Assembly: GCA_951230915.1 (NCBI GenBank)
Contig: OX579635.1
Span: 4,154,001 to 4,218,000, forward strand
Source of the DNA: Antitrichia curtipendula
Taxonomy: Eukaryota; Streptophyta; Bryopsida; Hypnales; Leucodontaceae
Length of the DNA: 64,000 nucleotides
Reading direction: 5' to 3'
A program made the translations under genes and the position numbers. Position 1 is the first letter of the stretch, and each line of letters opens with the position of its first letter. Below are positions 25,464 through 40,670 of this stretch, piece by piece. The notes beneath the pieces are model-generated. The model was not told where the DNA came from and made no database searches. It was given only the letters and a program-made list of their open reading frames with translations.

Positions 25464-26876
25464 GTACTTCCGTGTACTCAACATTCGCCAATTTTAAAAT
25501 GAGTACTACCTTAATTTAGTTAGTTGATATTGGTCATCTCCAACCAGGAACCTCAATTTCCAGCACTGAAATCAAAAGTTCCATTTAGTTCAAACAATTT
25601 CACTCAGAAATGCTTGAAAAATTTAACGGACTCAAAATCTTTGTAGGAAATAAAATAAAGGAACTATTTCATTTCTCATCAAATTCCAGTTACGATCGGA
25701 TCAAAAATCAACAAATAAATTAAGTGACATATAATCAATAGTGCGTAATTACCTTATTATATCCCAAGCGGACGATTCACACAATTCATTCCGCGTACAT
25801 AACTTTGGAAAACGGGTTTGGGGTGAAGAAACAGTCATTCTTGAGATCGAGCAGGGATTCGTGTTTGGTAGAGACAGATATACCACAATACAATATAGGG
25901 GACAATAATTATATATGTTATGCTCTGATGAAGCAGTCATTTTTTTGAGGACTTCGATTCACATCTTTATCATGACGAGCAAATTGACAAAGCATCGATC
26001 ATTCCGGGTAAGCGTTTCTTGCTTGATCAGCTGCCTGTTCTGGTTTTAGAGCTTGTTTTTCACTTTCGATGGTTAGGTACGAGCCTGAGAGTAAGAATTC
26101 TTTTTCAAGATCGATTTGTTCAAAGGAAGCTTAAATCTAATTAAGGTGAAGGTGAAGGAGAGCAAGGGTGATAGGATTGTGAGAAGAGGATATTGGAGAA
26201 TAAGAATGGGACCAGATTAATTAGAAGCACTTCCAGTGTCCGATGGAAGTGCTTTAGTATGCTATGTATGACGTTGAAATTTCTGAGTGAGTCCGAATGC
26301 ATCAAGCCGATCCACAAAACGTCAATTTCGTGGAATTGGCGTCAGAGTTTTATCTTGGGTAATTTAATGACTTCAGAGAAACCAAATCTCGGCAAGCTGG
26401 ACTTGTGCACATCAGCTGAGCTGCTTCTCCTCCATTCTTTCCCGAGAAACGTGACAAAGACGTGGTATATGAAATTGGTATATCCCCGTGAAAATGGATA
26501 TACCACAAAGGTACCGTGTACAAAAATGTCTCAGATACTCCTGTGAAAACGGATAATTTTAAAGCATTTCAGCCTGTTGGATATGGGGAATTTGTTGAGT
26601 AAATTGAGCTCAATGTGTGTGAAAATAAGGATGAGGAAGAATGCAAAAAAATGGAATTTTTTTCCCTCAAGAATGAATATTTTATTCAATATAAATGTAG
26701 CCTCCTCTTTTCATCTGGATCCATTCTTGTCTCATAGCTTCACTTAAAACAGCTACCTTTTGAACTTGTCAATCCTAATCAAGTGTGACCCAATCAAGTG
26801 TGAGTAAATGGAATCTTTTTCAATCAACAATAGAGCCAGCTATTGTCCTTTTCAGGACACCCTACTGTGCTTGCGA
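25464..26876. other. 3' flank of OGDH E1 and spacer
   Basis: It includes the gene's 3' untranslated region, then spacer. The stretch 26150-26620 is less AT-rich, with broken coding-like scraps (for example KGTVYKNVSDTPVKTDNFKA around 26505-26565) that could be a decayed gene fragment. No family was recognised. Confidence 0.3.
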
Positions 26877-27458
26877 GGGTCACTCAATGTATTCTTTGGA
26901 CATCACGTGCAAACAAAATCTTTGACCCCCTATCTAATATGGTAAAAAAATCATTTAAATAGTTTGAAAAAATTATAGTATGTTTTACTATGTTGGAAGT
27001 TTATATTAAAAAAATTTGAAATTTTTTTTATTTGAAATAATTCCTTACAAATTTTATAAGAAAATAAATACACTATATAGTTGGGAAAAAAATTCAGCTC
27101 CCTATTTTATATGGTAAATAATATTTTAGAAATCATTTTAAATTGCCAATAAAATGAAGGCTTGGTTAAGTTTATGCATACCAAAGCGTGTACCAAAGTT
27201 GGATACAATTTTCATTTAATGCAAACTTGATAAATATTTGAAGTGAAAATACAACCATTTTAGTGCAATCTTCAATTGTGCATTTGGATATCTTATTGAA
27301 TTCAATTGAATCCAAATTTTTTTCACATAAAAGATATATTGATTATGCAACAACATCCAAAATTTTGGAACTAAATCAAAATTTATTAAAAAAAAAATAG
27401 GGATTGAAAATTTACTTAATTGCACATGATATCCAAAGCATACATGATTGAGTGACCC
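26877..27458. mobile_element. 582-bp element with about 40-bp terminal inverted repeats
   Basis: The left end reads GGGTCACTCAATGTATTCTT, then TGGACATCACGTGCAA. The right end, read on the minus strand, is GGGTCACTCAATCATGTATG, then CTTTGGATATCATGTGCAA. The arms match with a 3-base offset and a few substitutions. The interior is AT-rich and noncoding, with a short internal direct repeat (CCCTAT..TATGGTAAA). No clear target duplication is visible. This is a MITE-like element of unassigned superfamily. Confidence 0.6.
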
Positions 27459-27931
27459 CCCTGAGCTACTGTGCCATTAGAAGGGGCTTCTTCATTATTG
27501 GATATTCCTACTATAAAGGCTATGGAAATGTTTACTTTGTATCATTTTGTGAGGCTTATCCAATGGAAGAGATTCTTTATTCTAAGTACCTTTGAGATAA
27601 ATTTATTTAACTATTACTTTATAATTGTAGATAACACGGATATTTCTTAAAATTAATAAGTCCACTAAAAATAGTAAGACTTCTCAAACTTTATAAAAAC
27701 TAATAACAACTTTGTCAAAAATCTTTCTATCCAAAATATCTTTGCCATTCAATATTATAGAGTATTTACTTTTTACTATTGCTACTAGTTTGAAAGTCTT
27801 TGAAAATTCGTTTTGTGCATAGAACATAAAAGAAAATGTTAAAAATAAAATAAGATATAAAATAGATTCTAAATAAAGTTAAGGGAATCACCTTGATGAA
27901 TTTTAAAAAAATAACCTAATTTTATGTTTAA

Positions 27932-28841
27932 TCCCTAGAGGACCAACATGCAATTTTTGAGCAACATAGAAATTTTGAGCAAGTACGTGTGGCTGGAGAT
28001 TTGCATATTTCAGGCTGAATTCTAGTAGAAGGTCGGGACAAAGAATATATTTCATATGCATTAAATTTCATGACATTTGAAAATATGAGTCAAAAGTTAT
28101 GGCCCAATATATTACTTTTTTGTAAATGCACAATCTAAGGCAGATTAGGAAAAATCACTTTTTTCAAAAACAAAAAATTGAAATTGGTTTTCTAGAGTTA
28201 TATATATATGGAAATTTTTTAATCATTCCATCTCAATCATTGAGTCAAAGTTATGAGGAGTTTTAGTTTGCAAGCAATTCTGGATTCTCCACTCTAAAAT
28301 AAACTTTGAAGTCTATTATTTAACTCAATTATCAATATTTATAAAAAAAGATCATAGGATGTAGAATGTTTATTACAACATTTCAACCATTGGAATTGAC
28401 ATTTTTCAATTCCATAACGAAACTCTTAACAATTTTGTATTTTGAATCATTTTCTACTTCTTTCTACTTACTATTTTATTCCTATATTGTACAATTCCAA
28501 ATGTTCTGAAATTTTTCAAGCATGTCACCAACTTGCCTTGAAGAATAAATACAAAGAAGCACTACCATTTTGGACATTTTTTTATACAAATGTGAACTTG
28601 TGAAGTGCAATGCCTGATTTTTTGCAGGGCCTCAAATATTTTTTTGTCACTTCAAATGCTAATATCTTGCAATCTACATAGTGGATTTTTTTTTAATTTT
28701 TCACATCTTCTCAAACTAGTGTACTACAAGTTCCCATGGTTCTATGTTCCAAAATGGTTTTTTTCCAAAACTTGGTACTTGTACTAGAAATAGCAGTTTT
28801 AGAGTATTTTTGGTGAAAACATAGTTACGGCCCTATAGGGG
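27932..28841. mobile_element. TTAA-flanked TIR element, family D
   Basis: The left end is TTAA|TCCCTAGAGGACC. The right end read in reverse is TTAA|CCCCTATAGGGCC. The terminal 14 bases match at about ten positions, and both ends sit at TTAA. The roughly 910-bp interior is noncoding. The ends are less alike than in copy A or family C, so this is a weaker call of the same element type. Confidence 0.42.
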
Positions 28842-30040
28842 TTAAAGTAATAAAAATCTTAAGTTTATCAAACAAACACTTACTCTGAGCTAGAGAACAA
28901 TTTAATGCTTAACCTTTCATTGCCTAAAGGGACCAAAAGTGTTCTCACAGTTTCAAGTCCAATTCAAAGTGTTGTAACTCTTGCATCCAATGTCCAAATT
29001 TAATCAAACTTATTAGAAAAGTTGTGCTCTCTCTTCTAGTTTATGTGATAAATTTTTTAGATCAATCCAAGATGTACTGATTTTTTGGAAGCCAATCAAA
29101 GTTCACAGGCTCAATTTGAGTTCACCAAACTGCATTTGAAGGCTGCAACTTCGGGGGCTTGTATCTCCTTCATCCAATGTTTTTTTCCAATAAAATTTGT
29201 TGAATTATTTTTCCATTGAATTATAGTTAATGTGTAAAATTTTTATGCCAATCCAAGTTGTTTTGAATGTTTGGGAGCAATTTGAAGTTCAAAATCCCAA
29301 CATTTTTGGATTACAATGAACTTTGGCGGCTTGTTTCTTCTTTATACATTGTCAGTTTTCAATTTTTTAAAATTGGAAAAGTTGTGCATACTAGTGTAGT
29401 TTATGTGGATAAAATTTGATATCAATTCCAAAAGTTATGAGTGATTGAGAAGCATTTTAGTAGGAGGGGATCATTCTTAGATGTGTTTTTTGCAACTTGT
29501 TTTGTTATTTTTTTGACATTTGAAAGTCATTTTGTAGACACAATTAGTCAATTGAATGATATTTTTTTCACCAATGTGTTTGTATATTGGTTTTGAATTA
29601 CTTTGTAGTTTGAAGTTTTTTCACTAGAGTAGGTTTAGAAACTGAACTTCACTTCTAAATGTGTTGCTAGGAAAATTTCAACATCCTTTTTCAACACTAA
29701 AACATTATAATCTTGCAATCTACATAGCCAAATGACTCCAAATTTGATTCACGTCATCTACAACATACACACTACAAGATTGTACGATTGAAATCTCTAT
29801 AACTGAGTCTACCTACATTTAAATTATGAAATTACTACCATCTGTAGAAACTGATGCCATTGGGTGCTCCTACCTTATATAAGGGTATAGGATTTAGGGT
29901 TTAGCAAAGGCGGATAGGCAAGCACTCGTCAAGCAAACATGGTAGACATCTGGACGGACGGCTAAGCGAACAAACAAGCAGTCATCAGGTGGATCGGGTG
30001 GACGGGCAAACAATTGTTCAAGCAAACGCAATCCACCAAT
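28842..30040. other. AT-rich spacer with internally repetitive DNA
   Basis: The phrase ATCTTGCAATCTACATAG occurs near 28662 and again near 29710. Other phrases on the theme of GTTCAAA..TGGATT recur loosely. No gene is seen. Confidence 0.35.
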
Positions 30041-30059
30041 ATATTGGCCATCCTCTAAC

Positions 30060-30500
30060 CGCAATTGGCTGTCTGCCATAAAACACAGAAATTGTTCTGA
30101 AAGTAGATTTTTAGACCTCATTCTAGCATAGTAAAATATCTTTTTTCAAAAAACTTTGAACTAGAAAAAGTATGGATATCAAGCTAAGTTTTATCTCCAG
30201 AAATCTGTTTTAGGTTTTTACACTCCACCTAAGAGTTGTAGACAGATTTTAGAGAGGGTTTTTGAGAACATAAAAAAATTTGTCCTTCCAATCTTCTCTG
30301 AAATTTGTTCCTAACTTTGAAATTTAGTTGAAGTGTCAAACCCTCAAATTGACTTTTGAAGATAAAACTATTTTGATAACCACACTTTTTCTAGTTCAAA
30401 GTTTTAAAAAAGAAGCTATTCTACTATGCTAAAATGAAGTTTGAAAATCTACTTTTAGCTCAATTTCTACATTTTCCGGCGGATGGCAGACGGCCTAGTA
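30060..30500. repeat. Imperfect inverted repeat (fold-back)
   Basis: The arm at about 30060-30200, read on the minus strand, parallels the plus strand at about 30357-30500. Landmarks shared in order are GATAAAACT, CTTTTTCTAGTTCAAAGTTT, ACTATGCTA(G/A)AATGA and AAATCTACTTT, followed by AATTTCT. The loop is about 155 bp. Outside each arm lies a GC-richer degenerate array of CCGTCCG/CGGACGG motifs (29890-30060 and 30490-30720), so the symmetry may continue outward. Confidence 0.55.
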
Positions 30501-30720
30501 GACAATGCACGGTGGACGAAGTCCACCAGCATGTTGGCTGCCCGCCGTCCACAATTGGCCGTCTGTTGACTGTAGATGGCAGTTGGCCGTCCATTGTCCG
30601 CAATTGGCTGTTGTCTACCATCTGCTTCCACAACCGTCCGTCTGTCGGCCATTTATCACCGTCCGCCATGGTATACCGTCTACCTATTACACTAAATCTG
30701 GCGGCGGACAGCATATGGGG
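30490..30720. repeat. Degenerate CCGTCC-rich repeat patch
   Basis: Short variants of TTGGCCGTC(C/T), CCGTCCGTC and GCAATTGGC recur irregularly. Composition differs sharply from the AT-rich surroundings. It is open in more than one frame, as expected for a simple repeat, so I do not call it coding. Confidence 0.45.
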
Positions 30721-30805
30721 ATGCAACATCCCCATTTTCTACATGTCCATTTTCAAACGTTTAGAAAATGGATGTAATTTTACCTTAGATGTTGAAATTC
30801 GCTAA

Positions 30806-33689
<2,884 letters not shown>

Positions 33690-36390
33690 TCGTTGTTCCC
33701 TGAGAGGTGCATCCGGTACCTCCAATATTGCCTTCACAATATTCTTCTCTACTTAAATGTCCCACTTCTATAAAATGTGGTGGATGTGAATGGGTTATAA
33801 TCAATGTGATCAAGGCTATTTTAAATCAATTCAAACAAGATGATCATAAAGACATTTTTTTATGGATTTATCCATCACTAACACCAAAATGGAGTATGCA
33901 GCCAGGCTTAGATGAATATTTACTGAATCCTTTGAGTGTTAGGCATCTAGAATGGCAATTGGGCATTTCTATATGCTCACAATAGTGTCCAACTTGCCAA
34001 AAACAAAGTTATTTGAGATTCAAAACATTTTCGTTACTAAGGCATGTTCATAACTTGCAATATAATTATTATTTCACATCCACAGTTTACACTTGTGCAA
34101 CCAAATGTGGTAGAACATGTTCTATCATGGATGAAAATATTGTTTTAAAAAACAACATCATTCCTTATGAGGCATTTCTGCAATGTCCAGTGCGAGTATT
34201 TCATACATTCAATTGTTTGGACTATTTTTTTAGTTCAATCAATGTATGATTTGACAACAAGTCAGGCAGGAATTAATGATTTTATAGCCATGGTCAAAAA
34301 AGCTTGAACATCTTATTTTATGTTGTAATCCCTAGCATGGAAAGGACATTTTGATTATTACAGTGGGGTGGTACAAGGCCACTCTTATACTATATCAAAA
34401 GAGACTTTTCCAAATTTTCCTATGTTTTTTCAACATTGCAGTGGATTTAATGGAACATCAAGTCCCTCAAGGCAAATTACAACATCTATTTTTGAAGCCT
34501 AACAAGCCAACCAAAAACAATTTTTTCAATGGTTAGAAGGTGGTTTAATAGGGTCCAATTTGGCAGCAGATCATCATCATAATGTACCTACTAGAATTCA
34601 AATGGATGGTCCTACAACGGGTCAAAAATTTGCACCTATAGATGGACTATTTGTTGTTATGAATGAAAAACATCAAATTATTGCTCAACGGTGGACTAAT
34701 TCTACAACTAATGAAGAACGTATAGACCTTGTCAAAAAATTGAAACTGCAATACTCTAAGCAATTGCAAAATATTGATCCTATTATGTATTTGGATAAAT
34801 GTTGTGATGATTGTCAATGGTTTTAGAAGCATTTCCACAAAGTTGTATTTTCCTTGATAATTTTCATTTGATTATTCAATATCAAGATAATTCAAATGCA
34901 ACTAAAAAGCTTGACATTCTTTATTCATGAATAATGTGTCCAAGACCAGCATCTAAACATATTATTGGAGAGTCATTGATAAGATGTTATAAGACACATA
35001 AAAAACATTTTATGAAGTATTTGAATTTTGAATCCTCTTACAGAGCTTCCACGTGAGATATTGAATTGTTTTTTTAGACGTTTATTATGGTGTGGCTCTT
35101 CATGATAGAAATGAAAACCTTCGAGCTTCATTTCCAGAGTCATGTGGGATTTCATTTGGTGATGCACTCACTACTGCATTAATATGTGGATGGAATTTTT
35201 GTGGAGAAGTACAATTCAATGATAAATGGACGCACTTACCAATATCAACAATGCACATTATTTTGGCACAAGACTTAGCCCTATGCTCTAGGTCGAATTT
35301 GCCTTCTACAAATGGAGTGTGTACCATGTTCTATCTGTTGCCATTATTGCTACATGATTGTGATAATGAGTTTGGCATCACCAATTCCTATTTTGAATCA
35401 TTACCATTGTTGCCAACATTGCCTCGTGTTTCGTGTAACCAAAAAAGAGGTTTTAATGTTGGCATTACATCATTGGTTGATTATGCTATTTGAAATAATT
35501 ACACATTTGATCCGATTGTAGAGCAAGTGGTTAATGCTACACAACAATTTTGTAATGAAAATTTAGACTTGAATAGCTATCACATTGCATCAAATGAAGA
35601 AGATCATATTATTTCTAGAGCGGCTCAAAAAAACATTGGCAATCCACTAAAAAGTTTTAATTATAATGCGCTCTTTTGAGTTTGGGATGTATGCATTTCT
35701 GCCATTTGATAGAGTGATTTCTCTTTCAAGGCCTATTTGTGCCCTAAACATTGCAAAGTTTAAAACAACAATTACTTGATATGGTTGCAATGGTCAATGG
35801 TACAATTCCAAACTACATTTCAAACTACAATACAAACTTCAAGTATTATCAACACCCTTTATACGACACCTTCATGTCTTAGAAAAGAAGCGCAAGCTAT
35901 GCAAGATATTGGTGCATCATATGTCATTCATGAAGAAGAAAATGTATGCATCCTTGATATTATTAGTATTCCTTTTGTGGCAAATGTTTTACCTCCAACT
36001 TCACGATACTCTACATTATCATTAGATGAAGCATTATTGGCTACGATAAAAGATGAGCAAATTGTGTCTAAGTCAGTTCGCTAGAAAGTTTCTATAATGC
36101 CCCAGTGGAATGCTTTAGCATCCAAGGATATTTTGAGATTTCATGAATGTTCACATGAACAACTTAGAAGACGGTATAAGTATTTGCAAACTCAACTTTC
36201 AATCCTACCATCTTCTAATTTTGATGTTATAGGTGATATTTAAAGAGGTATCATTGAAGAGGTTGTAGCAAATTAACCAATAACATTGCCTTCGATTGAT
36301 TCAGATTCCTTACAAGTACAAAGATTTGAATCTATATATTAGCCTCACTATGTACCAAAAAGATGCGAACATCCTTTTTTGTTCAATTAA
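33690..36390 (+). pseudogene. Decayed transposase-like gene
   Basis: Coding-like segments lie in order on the plus strand but in changing frames. They read PVPPILPSQYSSLLKCP, then KDIFLWIYPSLTPKWSMQ, an in-frame stop at 33983, CPTCQKQSYLR, RHVHNLQYNYYF, TCATKCGRTCS, then KFAPIDGLFVVMNEKHQI, RWTNSTTNEER, and DPIMYLDKCCDD (34780-34810). Later segments are NENLRASFPESCGIS, GDALTTALICGWNF and SLDEALLATIKDEQIVSKS. Paired CxxC-type motifs followed by an RNase-H-like strand pattern and a D-x-C-C motif suit a DDE-type transposon protein. At least three frameshifts and several stops show it is dead. I could not name the superfamily or find terminal repeats. Confidence 0.5.
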
Positions 36391-36484
36391 CACACATACT
36401 CTTTTTGTAAAAAATCCAGAGCCGTTGATATTTTATAAAAAAATTTGCCCCCCCTCTTGATCACTATTGATCCAATTTAATACA

Positions 36485-36665
36485 AAATACAAATATGAAT
36501 ACAAATACGGATATAACTATTAGAACTCACGTACAAATACAAATATGCATACAAAATATGAATACGGATACAAAATACAATAGATGGATATGGATACAAT
36601 TACAGATACGAATTTAGGGATACAAATACAAATACGGATCCAGCAATATATTCCATATGGTTTGT
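36485..36665. repeat. Degenerate ATACAAATACGG minisatellite
   Basis: Variants of ATACAAATAC, GAATAC and GGATAC are chained for about 180 bp. Units run about 6-12 bases and are irregular. Confidence 0.7.
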
Positions 36666-36993
36666 ATCTGAGGACTCCCCTAAAAATTACAAATAGGGGT
36701 AGGGGGGGAGTTTTTAAAAAATCAACAATTGTTATTCATATCAAATGCAATGTGATTAATACAATGTGACTATGTGCCCAGAAGATGCAAGCAATGCATC
36801 TTCTGGGTATTACAGTCATTTGTCTTTGTAATCATTAGAAAAAATCAAGGGCCTTTGGAAGGCCGCCAAAAAGTAACCAAACCAAACTATTAAAAGGTTA
36901 GTCTAACAACCGCAAAAGTGTCCAAAGCGAGTAGTCAGACCAGTTGACTTTCGCAAAAATAGTTAGGCCATGACTATTTTTGAAAAAAAAAAT

Positions 36994-37104
36994 GTATTTG
37001 CAATTTAGTTTAGTTTAGTTTAGTTTTTAAACACTTGGACCATTGTATCCGCAATTTAGTTTAGTTTAGTTTAGTTTTCAAACACTTGGACCATTGTATC
37101 CGCA
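36994..37104. repeat. 51-bp tandem duplication
   Basis: A unit carrying GCAATTTAGTTTAGTTTAGT, then ACACTTGGACCATTGTAT is present twice, followed by a third partial start at 37102. The period is 51 bases with two or three differences. Confidence 0.88.
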
Positions 37105-37137
37105 ATTTTTAATGTTACAAACAGTGTTTAAACTTAA

Positions 37138-37313
37138 TTTTTTTTCAATGAAGTCAAATTAAATGCAATCAAGCCACAAAATTTGGCATAATTAGATTTA
37201 ATTTGACTTCATTGAAAAAAAGAAGTTTCAAATAAGCCAAATTAATTGGCTATTGAAGCTATTTGCCATTGACAACTAGCTTTAATAGCCACTTAATTTG
37301 GTTTATTTGAAAC
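37138..37313. repeat. Two adjacent inverted repeats
   Basis: Arms 37138-37164 and 37196-37221 pair almost perfectly (core TCAATGAAGTCAAATTAAAT). Next to them, arms 37225-37261 and 37277-37313 pair with a few mismatches (GTTTCAAATAAGCCAAATTA against its complement). Both could fold into stable hairpins, with loops of about 31 and 15 bases. Confidence 0.8.
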
Positions 37314-37425
37314 CAAAATGAACTTAATTTGTAAGTTACAAGTGAGAAGAGGAGGTCTTCATGGAATTGGGCTTGTGGTAGAGTTTATATACAACCCATG
37401 TGAGATATGTATCTTCACTCTTTTT

Positions 37426-37620
37426 AACCCATAAATGACGTAGAGGACTTTTTTGGCCAATGAATGACAAAGAATCTCTTTATTTAGGTCAGAAGTGCAA
37501 CTATTCATCTTCCAAATTTTGTGTGGAAAGGGAACATCTTCTACAATAGTTTGTCTTCCAATGAATGCTTTTTCATTTTTTTAAGCCAACAAATTTACAC
37601 GGTACCTAAACAAATGATTT
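37426..37620 (+). mobile_element. Fragment of TTAA-type element, family C
   Basis: It begins with TTAA|CCCATAAATGACG and shares its interior with 13996-14170 (GAATGACAAAGAATCTCT, GCAACTATTCATC, CCAAATTTTGTGTG). As with that copy, the far terminus is not recognisable. Confidence 0.5.
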
Positions 37621-37649
37621 TCATGGTGATCAGCTTATTGATGGAAGAT

Positions 37650-40000
37650 TAAGGTATATATAGAGAGAGAGATAGAGTAGATTTTTATTATACACCCCAA
37701 GACTAGGCGTTTTCTAACTATGCTTAATCTTATCAATTACAATCTCAAACTTTTGTACCATTGATATAATAATAGCATGACAGATTAAAACACATGCAAT
37801 TGTAATACTACAACTCTTTAGAGCATGTTGGACAGGAAGATTGGAGGAATATGTGTCAAACACTCATTCGATGGTGTGCAAGAACTATTAAGTCCAGATC
37901 AGCTTATTCATTTGAAATACTACGAGTCATACATCTCCTAATTTTTTTGATGGTTGATTTGCTGAATCCCTAAATTAGAATACTTTGGATACATAGTGCT
38001 TCTCAAAGTCTTGCATTTGAGACAAAGGTTTGAACATGTATATGCTACTATTGCATTGAAATGCAAGTGTGATAAAATCGTGGACTTATTGTACATAAAC
38101 TATACTTACTATATGAACAGTTGAATCAAATTTATAGCTAGGCATTGTTCAAAAAATTTGTGAGGACAAAGTGAAGAAGCAAAAACTACTCTAAAGAATG
38201 GTGACTAGTCTGTAGGTTGGTTATGAAATCATTTAGCCATAAGAGCATAAAAAAAAACCTTTTGAGCAATCTAGATGTTATGTTGAGGGAGCTGCCTCAC
38301 TTGCATCCATGGCCGCAAAACAAACACATAGTCAATTTTTGGTCGTGTGTAAGGTGTCTTCAGTAGTATTCCAGTTGTTATCCTTGTTACAACACAAGCA
38401 ATAGCAAGTCATAAAAGGTTTTCTCATCATTAAGCATGTAACACTATTGTCTTTCATTGTGCTCTCTTGAAGTTTAGAATATCAACATGAAACCTTGCTA
38501 GCCAATGGTGCAAAGGCGATGTGCTTGCACTATCATAAATCACCAGCTATATGTTGTGGTAATCGCTTCGTCTGCATCAACTCAAGACTGACTAGCTAGA
38601 AGACTCTCGTTCAGCATCAACACCGAATGGTCCATGTGTAGGAGAGTTGGAGAGGCATTACTCATCTGTTGTTACTCCATGCAAGAGGAGCAACATTGCA
38701 TTAGCAACTAGTTAACTAGCATAGTGAGCCACAACGACTGAGAACCATCACTAGAAGAAACCTGGGGGGGGTTTTATGTCTAAAAACTGGACGTCAAATA
38801 TTGTGGACATCAAACATAACATTAGGATGCTAGTTTTGACATCAAATTGGAGTAACTAGATTGGTATATTCCAATTTAGTTAAAATTGACACTATTCATT
38901 GCATCAAATTGGAGTAATTAGATTGGTATACTGCAATTTTAACTCCTATCATACTTCATGTTGATAATCAACACTCATGGACATGTGGCTTTGGGGTTTT
39001 GCGATATGTACAATAATTGATTTATAAAAAATAATTAAATTTATTTTTGTTTCTTGAATGGGACAGTCTGCTAGGTTCCTGAATGGAACTAAGCCAGAGA
39101 GAGAGAGAGACATTACATTTTATTTTTAATTGATTTAAAAGCTCAATTCTTTTCTTTTTATATCTTTTTTTTTTCCCTTGTTTTTCCCCTCTTTCCCTTT
39201 CTTTTTCTTCTCTCCCTCCCCCTCTCCCTCTTTTTGCCCTTTTATCTTAGAGTAGGTCTTGGTGCCCCCCTCCCACTAGCGGACATTGCAATTGCAATGG
39301 TGAAAAATTTCACTTCAAAATTATCACCATTTGTGAGATATAGCAACTGTGGCTTTAGAATCTTTTAGTTTGATTTTGCTTTCGCGGATTGATTATGAAG
39401 AATTTTAAAGTAAGAGTTACAGTTCTAGAAAGGGCTCAATGAGAGCTTTTCAAAAATATCTTGTTTGGTTGAAATAAAAACTTTCATTTTTGATCCTATA
39501 TGAAGGATTGGAGAAAGTTGGACTTTTGTATATGGTTTGTTATTTCTTTTTGGATTGAATGGAGTTGTAGGTCCTTATCATGAGATTGTAGGGTGACATA
39601 GCATTTTGTCATTAGTATTTTTAAAGGATTTTGAAGCATCTACAAGGTAGTGCATTTAGTTTAGACCAAAAATAGATAATGACTAGGATCATTTCATAAG
39701 GGTCAATTTTTGTACATTTGCACAAAGAAGGGCAATTATTTTTAGATTAGAAGATGATGTAGATTTTTTTTTCTAAAGATTTCATGATGATGTGGTACTC
39801 CTAGATTGGACATTATATGAATGAGCTATAAAAGAATGGAATTTCATTCTTCAAACTTCATCCATCAATTGTCACCATTGAATGAATTGGATGATAAAAT
39901 GTAATACATTTTTGGAAAGTCACTTCATGCATCTCTACATGCATCTATATAGTGGTGCCTTTACTTTTGGCCAAAACTAAAATATCATCTATGGATATTC
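37650..40000. other. Spacer with a CACTA-like left end and direct repeats
   Basis: CACTAGAAGAAACC at 38749-38762 resembles a CACTA terminus and is followed by GACGTCAAAT and GACATCAAA motifs like those in the MITE at 47896-48099, but no right end was found. A direct repeat GCATCAAATTGGAGTAATTA (first copy diverged) occurs near 38845 and 38904. There is a short GA run at 39095 and a pyrimidine-rich tract at 39140-39235. No gene is seen. Confidence 0.4.
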
Positions 40001-40194
40001 AGAGAAGGTGCAATTACAGAGACAGAGGAGGAGTACGTGTTGTCCACATTTTCCTTCTGCATTTTGAGCTTTCTTTTTTTCGGTTTGTGAGTCAGCGCCG
40101 AAGCTTTGAAGCTCCGAAGCTGACGAGACTTCCGAAAGCAAGTAAGCTTAGGTCAAGTGCAGGGAGAGTCATGAATGCACTCGCAAGTTAATAA

Positions 40195-40670
40195 GGTAGC
40201 TCTAACTTACTTCCTTGAGTGCCAATTGACAGAGCCTTTTCATATTCACTAGTCTCTGCAATCATCAAGCTCCCTGCAATCTCTTCAATTGTGTTGCACT
40301 GTCTGTAAAGAATTCAATTTTACAGTAACAAAATCGACCTAGGAAGCTTGTTCTGATTGTAAAAGCTTTGGATTTAGCACAGGGGTTGTGAATCTCGTCG
40401 ATCGTCTTGTTGGGATCCCACGACAGAGACCCATCTTCTGGAATCGGGGTTGCACGAATTGGAAGCTATGGCGCATTGATGAGGGATTAGGTTACCTCTG
40501 AGGTCATGCCCTGGGCGGAAGCGAGTGGCGGAACTAGAGGAGCATCCCACTGTTGCAGAAATTGAAGGTAAATCAGCATAAGACACGATTTGAAGAGTAT
40601 TTGAAGCCAAAAGTGTTGGTGATGGGAGGAAATTTCATCGGTGATGTGACTCTCTTTGCTTTAGTGCTTG
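40195..40670 (-). other. Possible short minus-strand gene, structure unresolved
   Basis: The minus strand has a TATATAT motif at 40704-40710, then GC-richer DNA. A segment at about 40310-40208 between a TTCTTTACAG acceptor and a GTAAGT donor reads CNTIEEIAGSLMIAETSEYE and continues KALSIGTQG. Another patch reads EDGSLSWDPNKTIDEIHNP (about 40437-40381). I could not join these with acceptable introns; the gap between them would be only about 40 bases. The product is not recognised. A noncoding or decayed gene is equally possible. Confidence 0.2.

Noticed and set aside
26193..26546. 117-residue open frame on the plus strand
   Set aside because: It starts at a non-ATG codon and looks like random translation. 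Another frame in the same DNA looks more coding but is broken.
30434..30805. 123-residue open frame over the CCGTCC-rich patch
   Set aside because: Both strands are open there because of the simple repeat. The frame has no domain and sits inside an inverted repeat.
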